Source: Actinomycetota bacterium
Lineage (GTDB): Bacteria; Actinomycetota; Acidimicrobiia; Actinomarinales; Actinomarinaceae
Length of the DNA: 64,000 nt
Direction: 5' to 3'
Assembly (NCBI GenBank): GCA_014384285.1
Contig: JACNGE010000006.1
Span: 62,001-126,000 of the forward strand
Both the position numbers and the translations under genes were made by a program. Position 1 is the first letter of the stretch. Every line of letters begins with the position of its first letter. The notes under the pieces are model-generated. The model made no database searches and was not told where the DNA came from. It saw nothing but the letters and a program-made list of their open reading frames with translations. This document shows positions 1-7,675 of this stretch, piece by piece.

Positions 1-235
1 TATTTGATATTTCAACTTCAACCTCCAAATATTCTGATACGTACTTTGAAGTCTCTCTTGCCCTCAAAACAGGAGATGAAATTATTTTATCAATCTTAAA
101 ATTATTTTTAATATAGATTCCAGCACCCACGGCTTGGGTGATTCCTTTTTCACTCAATCTGTAACCTGGGATGTCTCCATACATTATATTTTTTTGATTA
201 TGGACTTCCCCATGTCTTAAAAATAATTTACTCAT
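1..235 (-). CDS. Histidine phosphatase family protein (partial, C-terminus beyond window)
   Basis: This gene is absent from the ORF track because it runs off the left edge. Reading the minus strand from an ATG at 235 gives about 78 residues starting MSKLFLRHGE. The RHGE motif (arginine plus catalytic histidine) opens the phosphoglycerate mutase/histidine phosphatase fold. Further in, ISSPVLRARETS matches the family's conserved 'SSPxxRAxxTA' segment. The substrate cannot be told from this fragment. It is divergent from the DUF3040 gene, with 38 bases between the starts. TACCCT ends six bases before the ATG, so the mRNA may be leaderless. Confidence 0.85.
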   Translation of the reverse strand, partial: MSKLFLRHGEVHNQKNIMYGDIPGYRLSEKGITQAVGAGIYIKNNFKIDKIISSPVLRARETSKYVSEYLEVEVEISN

Positions 236-241
236 AATTAC

Positions 242-247
242 AGGGTA
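242..247 (-). promoter_or_regulatory. Candidate -10 box (TACCCT) of leaderless histidine phosphatase gene
   Basis: On the minus strand TACCCT fits TANNNT and ends six bases before the ATG at 235. There is no Shine-Dalgarno sequence in between. Initiation about seven bases after the box would place the transcript start at the ATG. Confidence 0.45.
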
Positions 248-261
248 GTTTCAATATATAT

Positions 262-267
262 TAAAAT
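262..267 (+). promoter_or_regulatory. Candidate -10 box (TAAAAT) of leaderless DUF3040 gene
   Basis: TAAAAT ends six bases before the ATG at 274, with no Shine-Dalgarno sequence. Together with the box at 242-247 it makes a back-to-back pair of divergent leaderless promoters in 38 bases. Confidence 0.45.
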
Positions 268-273
268 TCAAAC

Positions 274-624
274 ATGGGATTAAACAAAGAAGAAGAAGAA
301 ATATTAAAACAGATAGAACTTGAGCTATCTAAAGAAGATCCTGACCTAGCAAAAACTGTTGAAACATCGACTCTATCAAGTTTTTCTAGAACCAGATCTA
401 TTGTATCTTTCGTTACATTCATCATCGGTCTATTGACTATGTTTGGAAGCTACATATTGCAGCCGATTATCGCTATGGCGGGTTTTGCACTAATGGCAGT
501 ATCCGGATACGTATTCGTAAGAAATACAAAAGCTTTACTTAAAGCTGAGAATATAAATGAATGGAATTTCAAACAGGTATATACGGTTATAAGAAATAAA
601 GATACCTCTAGACAAACTAAATAG
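274..624 (+). CDS. DUF3040 family membrane protein
   Basis: A 116-residue protein. The N-terminus has the family look: a short charged helix (EEEEILKQIELEL), then SKEDPDLAKTV, matching the 'L..EDP.FA..' signature. Two hydrophobic segments follow at about residues 42-62 and 64-82, and the C-terminal tail is charged. DUF3040 proteins are small two-helix membrane proteins almost confined to Actinobacteria and often lie close to the mraZ/dcw cluster, as here. Function is unknown. The start ATG fits the leaderless promoter just upstream. The MerR gene begins 44 bases downstream. Confidence 0.8.
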   Translation: MGLNKEEEEILKQIELELSKEDPDLAKTVETSTLSSFSRTRSIVSFVTFIIGLLTMFGSYILQPIIAMAGFALMAVSGYVFVRNTKALLKAENINEWNFKQVYTVIRNKDTSRQTK

Positions 625-667
625 AATTAATTAAATTTAATATACATCACTATTTAGGAGTAAGGTT

Positions 668-1159
668 TTGAAAAGAGATGCTTTTACATCAAAGCAAGCA
701 AGTTATTTAACTGGCTGTACATCGCATCAATTAAGGTACTGGGATAAAGTTAAACTTGTTTCACCCAGCATCCAATCCTCAAATGGTAAACCCGGAGTAC
801 CAAAGCTCTATTCTTTTAGAGATATAGTCTCACTCAGGGTAGTTAAAACTTTACTTGATAATGGCATGAGTATTCAAAGAGTTCGTAGAGCTTGGAAATA
901 TTTAACCAAAAATGGAAATCTTGTCGGAGAGCTCTCAGAGGTTAAATTAGTTTCTGATGGTGAAACTATTTACTCAGTAGAAGAAGAGCAAGTTTTCGAT
1001 GCTCTCAAATCAGGACAGCTTGCATTTTTTGAAACAATTGATGATGTAGCAAAAGAGGTCAAAGAAGATGTTTCAAAATTTGAACTTGATAAAGAGAGAT
1101 TTTTAAACTTACTCACTAGAGTAGAAGAAGATGTCATTAATCAAGAGATGCAAGCTTAA
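668..1159 (+). CDS. MerR family transcriptional regulator, Rv1830 (ResR/McdR)-like
   Basis: A 163-residue protein with a TTG start preceded by AGGAGTAAGG. The N-terminal half is a MerR winged helix: HQLRYWDKVKLVSPSIQ, then LYSFRDIVSLRVVKTLLDNGMS. The conserved run through VSDGETIYS to a 'LKSGQLAFF'-like segment resembles, from memory, the mycobacterial Rv1830-type regulators linked to growth and division control, rather than drug- or metal-sensing MerR proteins, and no metal-binding cysteine loop is seen. In mycobacteria this gene lies near garA/ftsR. Here it sits two genes before mraZ, so regulation of the dcw cluster is a reasonable inference but not shown. Confidence 0.75.
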   Translation: MKRDAFTSKQASYLTGCTSHQLRYWDKVKLVSPSIQSSNGKPGVPKLYSFRDIVSLRVVKTLLDNGMSIQRVRRAWKYLTKNGNLVGELSEVKLVSDGETIYSVEEEQVFDALKSGQLAFFETIDDVAKEVKEDVSKFELDKERFLNLLTRVEEDVINQEMQA

Positions 1160-1179
1160 TCCAAAAGATAACTTTAACT

Positions 1180-1692
1180 GTGGGTAATTTAAACACACAA
1201 AAGACGTTAATTCTTAATTCAACTTTTCAACCACTCTCACTTGCTACGCCACAAAGAGCACTATCACTTTTATTAGATAAAAAGATTAATGTACTCAAAG
1301 AGTCAAACAACGAATTGAGATCTGTAAATCAATCTATTTTAATTCCTAAAGTTGGAGTATTAACTTATTACGTTAAAGCTCCATATGCTAGAAGGGTTGC
1401 ATTAAATAGAGAAAATATTTTTATCAGGGATTCATTTTGTTGCCAATACTGTGGAAATGCTTCAGAATCAATAGATCACATCATACCCAAATCTAAAGGC
1501 GGGTCTCATGAGTGGAGTAATGTTGTAGCCTGTTGTAAAAAATGCAACCTGTTAAAAGCTGACAAGCTTTTAAATAAGACAATATTAAAACTAAAAAAAA
1601 TTCCGAACACTCCAGAAGGTAATTTTTGGATAAAAGCAATCATTGGTAACAACCCTGATCCAGATTGGATGGAGTACTTAATTACTGCCTAA
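1180..1692 (+). CDS. HNH endonuclease family protein
   Basis: A 170-residue protein with a GTG start. The C-terminal half carries a zinc-finger HNH nuclease core: CCQYCG, then IDHIIPKSKGG (the catalytic D-H pair), then the asparagine in WSNVVACCKKCN. The first about 80 residues (LILNSTFQPLS..., ALSLLLDKK) match the conserved N-terminal region of the stand-alone HNH proteins common in Actinobacteria and Cyanobacteria. Their cellular role is not established. It follows the MerR gene by 20 bases and is probably cotranscribed. It is not associated with any restriction or phage gene here. Confidence 0.8.
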   Translation: MGNLNTQKTLILNSTFQPLSLATPQRALSLLLDKKINVLKESNNELRSVNQSILIPKVGVLTYYVKAPYARRVALNRENIFIRDSFCCQYCGNASESIDHIIPKSKGGSHEWSNVVACCKKCNLLKADKLLNKTILKLKKIPNTPEGNFWIKAIIGNNPDPDWMEYLITA

Positions 1693-1710
1693 AATTTTTT
1701 TATCATTTTG

Positions 1711-1755
1711 TGTTGCGTGATGTCATAAAGTGTCATATAATGTCAGAAAGTGGTT
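1711..1755 (+). promoter_or_regulatory. mraZ promoter overlapped by 10-bp-period direct repeats (MraZ operator)
   Basis: TGTCA occurs at 1721, 1731 and 1741, with weaker units at 1711 (TGTTG) and 1751 (TGGTT), giving an exact 10-bp period. MraZ proteins bind such arrays: TGGGN-N5 repeats in E. coli, and AAAGTG(T/G) boxes in mycoplasmas. Here AAAGTGT (1728) and AAAGTGG (1748) match the latter form. Embedded in the array is a promoter: TTGCGT (1713-1718), 17 bases, TATAAT (1736-1741). Bound MraZ would occlude RNA polymerase, which predicts autorepression of the whole cluster. Confidence 0.75.
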
Positions 1756-1776
1756 CAAGGCACGAAAGGCGGAGAA

Positions 1777-2202
1777 GTGTTCCTTGGTGAATATAAACAT
1801 ACAATGGACTCGAAGGGTAGAGTAGTAATTCCTTCTAAGTTCAGAAAAGAGCTTCAACAGGGCTGTGTAGTTACTAAGGGACTAGATAATTGTTTACAGA
1901 TTCTTACAAAGAAAAACTGGAACCAAGAATCTGAAAAAATGGCATCTCTGCCTTCAACCGATAAAACTTCTCGACAGCTGAGAAGAGCTTTGTTTTCTGG
2001 CGCAGTAGACTCATCTTTAGATTCTGCAGGCAGAATACAAATACCAGAAAATCTTAGGATGTATAGCAACATCAAAGAAAATGATGACGTTACTGTTACT
2101 GGTTCTGGACCTGTCATTGAAATTTGGGCAACAAAAACCTGGAAAAAAATTCAAAGTGATTCTGATGATGCATTTGCAAATATCAATGAAGTGAAAGGAT
2201 AA
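1777..2202 (+). CDS. mraZ: Transcriptional regulator MraZ
   Basis: The track starts at 1750. I place the start at GTG 1777, because the family begins MFLGEY.H and AAAGGCGGAG lies just ahead as a Shine-Dalgarno sequence; this gives 141 residues. It has two SpoVT/AbrB-like half-domains: FLGEYKHTMDSKGRVVIPSKFR, and later SLDSAGRIQIPENLR. Both contain the 'DxxGRxxxP' signature that forms the DNA-binding surface. MraZ is the first gene of the division and wall cluster, and usually a ring-shaped autoregulator binding tandem repeats, which are present directly upstream. The acidic tail (SDSDDAFANINE) is ordinary for the family. Confidence 0.93.
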   Translation: MFLGEYKHTMDSKGRVVIPSKFRKELQQGCVVTKGLDNCLQILTKKNWNQESEKMASLPSTDKTSRQLRRALFSGAVDSSLDSAGRIQIPENLRMYSNIKENDDVTVTGSGPVIEIWATKTWKKIQSDSDDAFANINEVKG

Positions 2203-2210
2203 GTTCATAG

Positions 2211-2287
2211 CCAGCTCTCTAGACAACTAAATTGGAATACCCTTACTCCGCCCAACTTTCCAATTGGAGCCAGTTCTAGAGAGCTGG
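2211..2287 (+). promoter_or_regulatory. Nested hairpin leader upstream of rsmH (mraW RNA-motif candidate)
   Basis: The spacer between mraZ and rsmH holds a perfect 13-bp inverted repeat, CCAGCTCTCTAGA (2211-2223) with TCTAGAGAGCTGG (2275-2287). Nested inside is an 8-bp repeat, AATTGGAA (2230-2237) with TTCCAATT (2258-2265), leaving a C-rich loop (CCCTTACTCCGCCC). The right arm contains the only purine-rich ribosome-binding sequence (AGAGAG) and ends two bases before the rsmH ATG, so folding would mask the start. A structured 'mraW' RNA motif is known upstream of this gene in Actinobacteria. Whether this is a member needs a covariance-model search. Confidence 0.6.
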
Positions 2288-2289
2288 GT

Positions 2290-3207
2290 ATGAATACAAA
2301 CAGGGCAGGGTATTTACCACATAGTGGTGTTATGGCTGGAGAGCTAACTTCAATGGTTGAACAGCTTCCTAGCGGTACTTTTATTGATGCTACTTATGGA
2401 TATGGATCACATTTTGAATTATTAAAAAAGTATACTCATCTAAATTTAATTGGATTTGACAGAGACTATGAAGCTGTTTCCTCAAGTAGCAAAGAAAATC
2501 TAGTCTATAAATCAAACTTTTCTGATATTCCTAATTTTCTTATTGAGATGAACAAAACACCTATAAGTGGAATTTTTTATGATTTTGGCCTCTCTTCCCA
2601 TCAGATTGACTCACAGCAACGAGGATTTTCATTTCAACAAAGTAGTGAACTAGACATGAGAATGGACCAGGAAAGTGAGAAGACAGCCAAGGAGGTAGTT
2701 AACAATTATTCCTTTGAAGAGTTGTTGGATGTTTTCAATAAATACAGTGAAGATAAATTTGCATATTTGATTTCACAAAAAATTGTGGAAGAACGACCCA
2801 TAGCTACAACTTTGGAATTAGTTGAGGTAATCAAAAATGCTTTACCAAAACAAAATCCTATCTACACAACAAAAACAATTAGAAGAATATTTCAAGGTAT
2901 AAGAATTGAAGTTAATGAAGAGTTATCAGAAATCAAGTCGGCACTTGAGGGAATTAAAAATCACATACAGTCAAATGGAGCAATAATCTGTATTTCCTAT
3001 CACTCTCTGGAGGATAAAATTGTTAAAACGTTCATGAACGAGGTTACGACTTTTTGCTTATGTGATCCGAAGGCACCTATATGTAGTTGTAATACAACAC
3101 AAGAGTTTAGATATTTCAAGAAAAAAAAGTATTCGCCCACTTCAGAAGAAATCTCAATAAATCCCAGAGCTAAGTCTGCAATTATGAGAGGAGTTTTAAA
3201 ACTATGA
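2290..3207 (+). CDS. rsmH: 16S rRNA (cytosine(1402)-N4)-methyltransferase RsmH
   Basis: A 305-residue SAM-dependent methyltransferase acting on C1402 in the ribosomal P site. Family landmarks are HSGVMAGEL near the start, FYDFGLSSHQID followed by RGFSF, and the C-terminal region that ends ISINPRAKSAIMRG. The SAM loop, normally 'DATxGxGGHS', here reads DATYGYGSH, a noticeable divergence, though the fold signature is otherwise kept. Its start is held within the hairpin described just upstream. Its stop overlaps the ftsL-like start (ATGA). Confidence 0.93.
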   Translation: MNTNRAGYLPHSGVMAGELTSMVEQLPSGTFIDATYGYGSHFELLKKYTHLNLIGFDRDYEAVSSSSKENLVYKSNFSDIPNFLIEMNKTPISGIFYDFGLSSHQIDSQQRGFSFQQSSELDMRMDQESEKTAKEVVNNYSFEELLDVFNKYSEDKFAYLISQKIVEERPIATTLELVEVIKNALPKQNPIYTTKTIRRIFQGIRIEVNEELSEIKSALEGIKNHIQSNGAIICISYHSLEDKIVKTFMNEVTTFCLCDPKAPICSCNTTQEFRYFKKKKYSPTSEEISINPRAKSAIMRGVLKL

Positions 3208-3527
3208 GTAAAAAGTTGATTTTTCGAACAATGTTTATTTCTATATTTTTTTCTGTAGTTTTTAACTTATATCTTAATTTAGAAATAAACTCACTAGCAT
3301 CCGAGTTAAATAAAGTTAACTTTGAAATAATTGACCTTGAAAGAAAGAAACAATCAGTAGAAGTCTTGTATATTGAAAAATACTCAATTCAAAATATTGA
3401 TCTATTATCTAAAAATAATTCATATACACGACTAGATATACATCAAACTAACAGAGATTTAGAGGCACCTTATAGATCTAAGTCAAGTGATAGTGATTCA
3501 GCAACTATTTTAGGTTTTGGAAAATAA
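3204..3527 (+). CDS. FtsL-like septum protein
   Basis: A 107-residue bitopic protein: a short basic cytoplasmic end, one membrane helix at about residues 7-24, then a coiled-coil-like stretch (LEINSLASELNKVNFEIIDLERKK) and a loose polar tail. Sequence similarity within FtsL/DivIC is always weak. The identification rests on topology, size and position between rsmH and ftsI, the standard place of ftsL. FtsL joins FtsQ and FtsB/DivIC to activate FtsW-FtsI. It overlaps rsmH by four bases and precedes ftsI by one base. Confidence 0.65.
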   Translation: MSKKLIFRTMFISIFFSVVFNLYLNLEINSLASELNKVNFEIIDLERKKQSVEVLYIEKYSIQNIDLLSKNNSYTRLDIHQTNRDLEAPYRSKSSDSDSATILGFGK

Positions 3528-3528
3528 T

Positions 3529-5205
3529 ATGAAATATAAGAAAGTAAAAGAGATTTTCCTTTTTGGGCTTATAAACTTAATATTTTTCTCAGGTGCTCTA
3601 TTATTTATATCTACTGTTTATGAAGTTCAATTTTCTAATTCTGAATACTTCCAAAACCAAGCACTTTCTTACAGAGAGAAGTTCGAAATTCTTGAAGCTG
3701 CAAGAGGGTCAATTTATGATCGTAATTTAAATGTTGTTTCCAGCAGTGTTCAATCATTTGACATAGGTATAAGACCCGATGAGGTAGATAATAAAGAGGA
3801 GTTGAGCGAACTTTTAGCAGTATTTCTTAATTTAGATAGTGATGAAATATTAAATCAACTTGAAGCAAGAAGTAGTTATTTTTATCTTGTCAGGAATGTT
3901 GATTTTGATATTGGTAGTGAAATTAAAAGCTGGAACTATAAAGGAGTTTACCCAGAAGTCTCTTCAAAAAGAATTATTCACTCTGAACCATTAAAAAAAA
4001 TTGTAGGAAGTGTTGATCCCGACAACAACGGAATAGAGGGCTTAGAGTTGTATTTTAATTCTCGTCTAACTGGTAAAGATGGAGAATTAAGATACGAGGC
4101 AGCACCAAATGGTTCAATTATTCCACAAGGAGAAATCAGAACAATACAGCCTATTCATGGGGAGGATTTAATACTTTCATTAGATGGAGACTTACAGTAC
4201 TTGTCTGAAAATCTATGTACTCAAGCTTTAGTCGAAACAAAGGCATTTAATTGTTCTGTTGTGTTTGTAAATGCCATTAATGGCGAAGTTCTTATTTCAG
4301 CAGAAAAAAAATCTTCAAATACAGAGGCTTATAATATAAATCTAATAAGTGGTCGAGCCAATTATGAGCCGGGGTCAGCATTAAAGATATTTACAGTAGG
4401 TTCAGCATTAGAAAATAAATTGATAACTCCGGATACAGTTTTTGAAGTTCCTGACAAAATTGAAATCATTAGAAACTCTTGTCAAGAAGGGTATACAGGT
4501 AAGGACAAAGGTTGTTTTAGAGATTTTCTCAAACATGAAGACTATCAGCTAACTGTTAGAGAAATCATCGAAAGATCCTCAAATGTGGGTACAATTTTAG
4601 CAACAGAAAATTCTGACATAAACAATATCGAAAGCTTTCTAAAAAAATTTGGTTTTGCTAACAAAACGGGAGTTGAATTGAGCGGAGAGTCCAAGGGAAG
4701 TTTTACAGAGTACAATATCTGTAAGACATGTTTGAGTTCTTTATCAATCGGGTATTCAATCAATGTATCGCAGTACCAAATGGTTAGGGCCTACAGCATA
4801 ATTGCAAATGGTGGCAAAAGTGTGGAGCTAACGTTAACCAGAGGTTTAGATAAAAACATGTCTCAAAATAATATAATCTCTGAAGAGTTGTCTCTACAGT
4901 TGAAAGATTTACTTATTAACGTAGTTGAAGGAAAAAATGGAACTGGAAAATCTCTTAAAATGGATAATTATACAATCGGAGGAAAAACTGGTACGAGTAG
5001 GACTCACATAGAAGGAGTCGGGTACTCAGATAGTAGATTCAACACCTCCTTCACAGGATTTATTGAGACAGATGAAGGACCAGTCGTTGGTTCAGTACTG
5101 CTTTGGGGAGCATCTATATCACCCAGATCTGAGTATGTAACTGGTGGTTCCACTGCAGCTCCAATATTTAAGACTATTGTTAGTTATTTGGTTCCAGGTG
5201 AGTAA
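3529..5205 (+). CDS. ftsI: Septal peptidoglycan transpeptidase FtsI (PBP2x/PBP3 class)
   Basis: About 558 residues if the ATG at 3529 is used, in preference to the upstream TTG at 3517, which overlaps the previous gene. An N-terminal membrane anchor (about residues 7-27) is followed by the PBP dimerisation domain, with RGSIYDRN. The transpeptidase domain has all three active-site motifs: SALK (nucleophile serine near 283), SSN (350-352) and KTG (486-488). No PASTA repeats are present. It crosslinks the septal wall as partner of FtsW, encoded four genes downstream. Its stop overlaps the murE ATG (TAATG). Confidence 0.93.
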   Translation: MKYKKVKEIFLFGLINLIFFSGALLFISTVYEVQFSNSEYFQNQALSYREKFEILEAARGSIYDRNLNVVSSSVQSFDIGIRPDEVDNKEELSELLAVFLNLDSDEILNQLEARSSYFYLVRNVDFDIGSEIKSWNYKGVYPEVSSKRIIHSEPLKKIVGSVDPDNNGIEGLELYFNSRLTGKDGELRYEAAPNGSIIPQGEIRTIQPIHGEDLILSLDGDLQYLSENLCTQALVETKAFNCSVVFVNAINGEVLISAEKKSSNTEAYNINLISGRANYEPGSALKIFTVGSALENKLITPDTVFEVPDKIEIIRNSCQEGYTGKDKGCFRDFLKHEDYQLTVREIIERSSNVGTILATENSDINNIESFLKKFGFANKTGVELSGESKGSFTEYNICKTCLSSLSIGYSINVSQYQMVRAYSIIANGGKSVELTLTRGLDKNMSQNNIISEELSLQLKDLLINVVEGKNGTGKSLKMDNYTIGGKTGTSRTHIEGVGYSDSRFNTSFTGFIETDEGPVVGSVLLWGASISPRSEYVTGGSTAAPIFKTIVSYLVPGE

Positions 5206-6620
5206 TGAACCTATCAAATGAGATTCAACAATTTGATAAATTAGAAATTGATTTTGATAAATTAGTTAACAGCACACAAGATATATATGAAGGCTGTGTT
5301 CTAATAATTAACTTACATGATAAAAATCGACTCAATGAGTTTGTTGACGACAGCCTTACCAAAAAAGTAGAAATGATCATTACCTCAACTAAGTGTGATA
5401 TTAAATCAGAAAACATTGTTAAGTTTAAGAACTTTAATGAAGTTTATAATCACGCAGTACATAAAATGTTGCCTAATCTTAATTCAATAAATTTTTTTGG
5501 GATTACTGGTACCAATGGTAAAACAACAACTGGATACTACCTAAACCAACTTCTGGGTAAAAACTCATTATTTATTGGTACCACTGAACAGAACTTATTT
5601 AAAGAAATTACTAATGAAGAACATCTGACTACCCCAAAATTATTTAATATTTTCAAATTATTGAGAAAAGAAAAATACAAGGAAATTAAAAATGTTATCT
5701 TGGAGGTTTCATCTCACGCCTTAGATCAAAATAGACTTGAGGGAATAAACTTTTTAATTTCAGGGTTCACTAATTTGTCACAAGATCACTTTGATTATCA
5801 TAAGAATATAGAGGATTATTTTCAAGCTAAGCAAAAGTTATTTCATGAAGAAATGTCTCAACAATTTGTATATATTGATGATGGGTGGGGGAAAAAATTA
5901 AAAGACACTACTAGAAATAAATCATACAGCGTTGGTTATTCACAAGATAATGATTTGCACATTACTTCGATGTATAAAAATACTAAAAATAATACTTTTA
6001 TAAATTTTTCTTTAGAAGGAAATGATTACAGTGTAGAACTGCCATTCATAGGACCTAATATAGATCAAAACTATCTATTAGCTGTTGGCATGGCGTACTT
6101 CTCAAACGCTATAGGAATAAAAGATATAATTCAGAATTCTTCAAATATTAAAAATCCAAAGGGTAGATTTGAAAACATTTCTTACAATGGCAATGATATT
6201 TTTATTGACTACGCACACACGCCAGAAGCAATAAAGAGAGCAGTAGATGTTGCTAAAGATAGTTATGACAAGGTCATTGTAATCATGGGTGCTGGAGGTA
6301 ATAGGGACAGCATTAAAAGAAGCTCCATGGGTAAAGCTGCTAATCATGCTGACAAGGTAATAATAACTAACGATAACCCTAGGAAAGAAAATCCTATGGA
6401 AATAGCAAAAGAAATTTTAAAAGGTATAAATCTGAACAAAGATGTAGAAATTATTCTTGATAGGAGACTCGCAATTAAGAAAGGTATTGATTTACTTGAA
6501 GGAGACGATGCTCTACTAGTATTAGGTAAAGGTCATGAAAATACACAAGAGCTTAAAGAGGGTCATGTTAGTTTTGATGATTCGATAGTAGTAAACGAAA
6601 TAATTAAAGAAGAAAAATGA
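5205..6620 (+). CDS. murE: UDP-MurNAc-tripeptide ligase MurE (meso-diaminopimelate type)
   Basis: A 471-residue Mur ligase that adds the third stem-peptide residue to UDP-MurNAc-L-Ala-D-Glu. The ATP loop GTNGKTTT is near residue 102. The DNPR motif at about 390-393 is the fingerprint for meso-diaminopimelate rather than lysine. GAGGNRD and GKGHEN near the C-terminus are also typical. The N-terminal uridine-binding domain is poorly conserved. murF, the usual next gene, is missing; mraY starts within the murE stop (ATGA). Confidence 0.93.
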   Translation: MNLSNEIQQFDKLEIDFDKLVNSTQDIYEGCVLIINLHDKNRLNEFVDDSLTKKVEMIITSTKCDIKSENIVKFKNFNEVYNHAVHKMLPNLNSINFFGITGTNGKTTTGYYLNQLLGKNSLFIGTTEQNLFKEITNEEHLTTPKLFNIFKLLRKEKYKEIKNVILEVSSHALDQNRLEGINFLISGFTNLSQDHFDYHKNIEDYFQAKQKLFHEEMSQQFVYIDDGWGKKLKDTTRNKSYSVGYSQDNDLHITSMYKNTKNNTFINFSLEGNDYSVELPFIGPNIDQNYLLAVGMAYFSNAIGIKDIIQNSSNIKNPKGRFENISYNGNDIFIDYAHTPEAIKRAVDVAKDSYDKVIVIMGAGGNRDSIKRSSMGKAANHADKVIITNDNPRKENPMEIAKEILKGINLNKDVEIILDRRLAIKKGIDLLEGDDALLVLGKGHENTQELKEGHVSFDDSIVVNEIIKEEK

Positions 6621-7675
6621 TAGCAACAATAGTTTCTGGAGGGATAAGCTTTTTATTTGTTCTGTTCTTTACTGCTATTGGAACAAACTTATTTAAGTCT
6701 AGAAATATTGGCCAATCAATTCAAGAAGAACTCACTCACCATGATCATAAAAAAGGTACTCCAACAATGGGTGGCGTGTTTATTGTTGCAGGTACTTACT
6801 TTGGCTTTTTACTTGCACATATAAACTTTTGGACAATTGGGCAAGGTTTCAAGATCGAGATTGATTATCTCAATCTTGAAGTTTTTAGCCTTCTTTTATT
6901 TGGTACATTGATGGCTCTAGTTGGTTTTCTTGATGATTTTCTCAAAGTACAAAAAGGAAGAAATCTAGGACTTAGTGCTAAGAATAAATTATTTCTACAA
7001 ATAATTGTCGGTTCATTCATTAGTTATTATTTTTACTTATGGGACTACTCAACAACGCTGTATCTTTTTAGTGGATTTGGGATAGAGATAGGTATTTTCA
7101 AATGGTTTGTAGTTGTTCTATTTATTGTTGGTTTTAGTAATGCAGTTAATTTAACAGATGGCCTCGACGGCTTGGTTGCAGGGAGTTCCACCTTATCTTT
7201 TGGTGGAATATTAGTAATGGCTTTTTGGATTTTTAGACATCCAGAATATTATTTTGCATTTATGAATAATTCTTTTTTATCACTTGATTTAGCTATTTTA
7301 GTTTCATCTCTTGCTGGTTCCTGCCTAGGATTTCTCTGGTGGAATACAACTCCAGCTAGAATAATCATGGGAGATGTTGGATCTCTTTTCTTAGGAGCTA
7401 TGTTTCCTATAATTCTATTCTCTATTGGAGCTGACTTACTGATATTATTTATCTGTATGCTTTATGTAGTTGAAGCACTATCCGTAATTATTCAAGTAGG
7501 ATCTTTTAAATTAAGAGGAGTCAGAGTTTTGAAAATGGCACCTCTTCATCATCATTTTGAAATGAAAAACTGGGCAGAAACAACGATAATAGTTAGATTT
7601 TGGATAGTTAATGGCATCTTTGTAGTTATAGCCCTCGGTCTTTTTTATGGAGACTGGGTATTATTCGGTAATTAG
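6617..7675 (+). CDS. mraY: Phospho-MurNAc-pentapeptide transferase MraY
   Basis: A 352-residue polytopic membrane enzyme that transfers phospho-MurNAc-pentapeptide to undecaprenyl phosphate, making lipid I. Family motifs appear in order: HHDHKKGTPTMGG, FLDDFLK (catalytic aspartates), NAVNLTDGLDGL, IMGDVGSLFLG and the histidine cluster PLHHHFE. About ten membrane helices are expected, consistent with its hydrophobicity. Length matches the family. The following murD start codon directly follows its stop codon. Confidence 0.95.
   Translation: MIATIVSGGISFLFVLFFTAIGTNLFKSRNIGQSIQEELTHHDHKKGTPTMGGVFIVAGTYFGFLLAHINFWTIGQGFKIEIDYLNLEVFSLLLFGTLMALVGFLDDFLKVQKGRNLGLSAKNKLFLQIIVGSFISYYFYLWDYSTTLYLFSGFGIEIGIFKWFVVVLFIVGFSNAVNLTDGLDGLVAGSSTLSFGGILVMAFWIFRHPEYYFAFMNNSFLSLDLAILVSSLAGSCLGFLWWNTTPARIIMGDVGSLFLGAMFPIILFSIGADLLILFICMLYVVEALSVIIQVGSFKLRGVRVLKMAPLHHHFEMKNWAETTIIVRFWIVNGIFVVIALGLFYGDWVLFGN

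Noticed and set aside
3517-3528. TTG start of ftsI given in the track
   Set aside because: It overlaps the ftsL-like gene and adds only four residues; ATG 3529 has GGA at a suitable distance.
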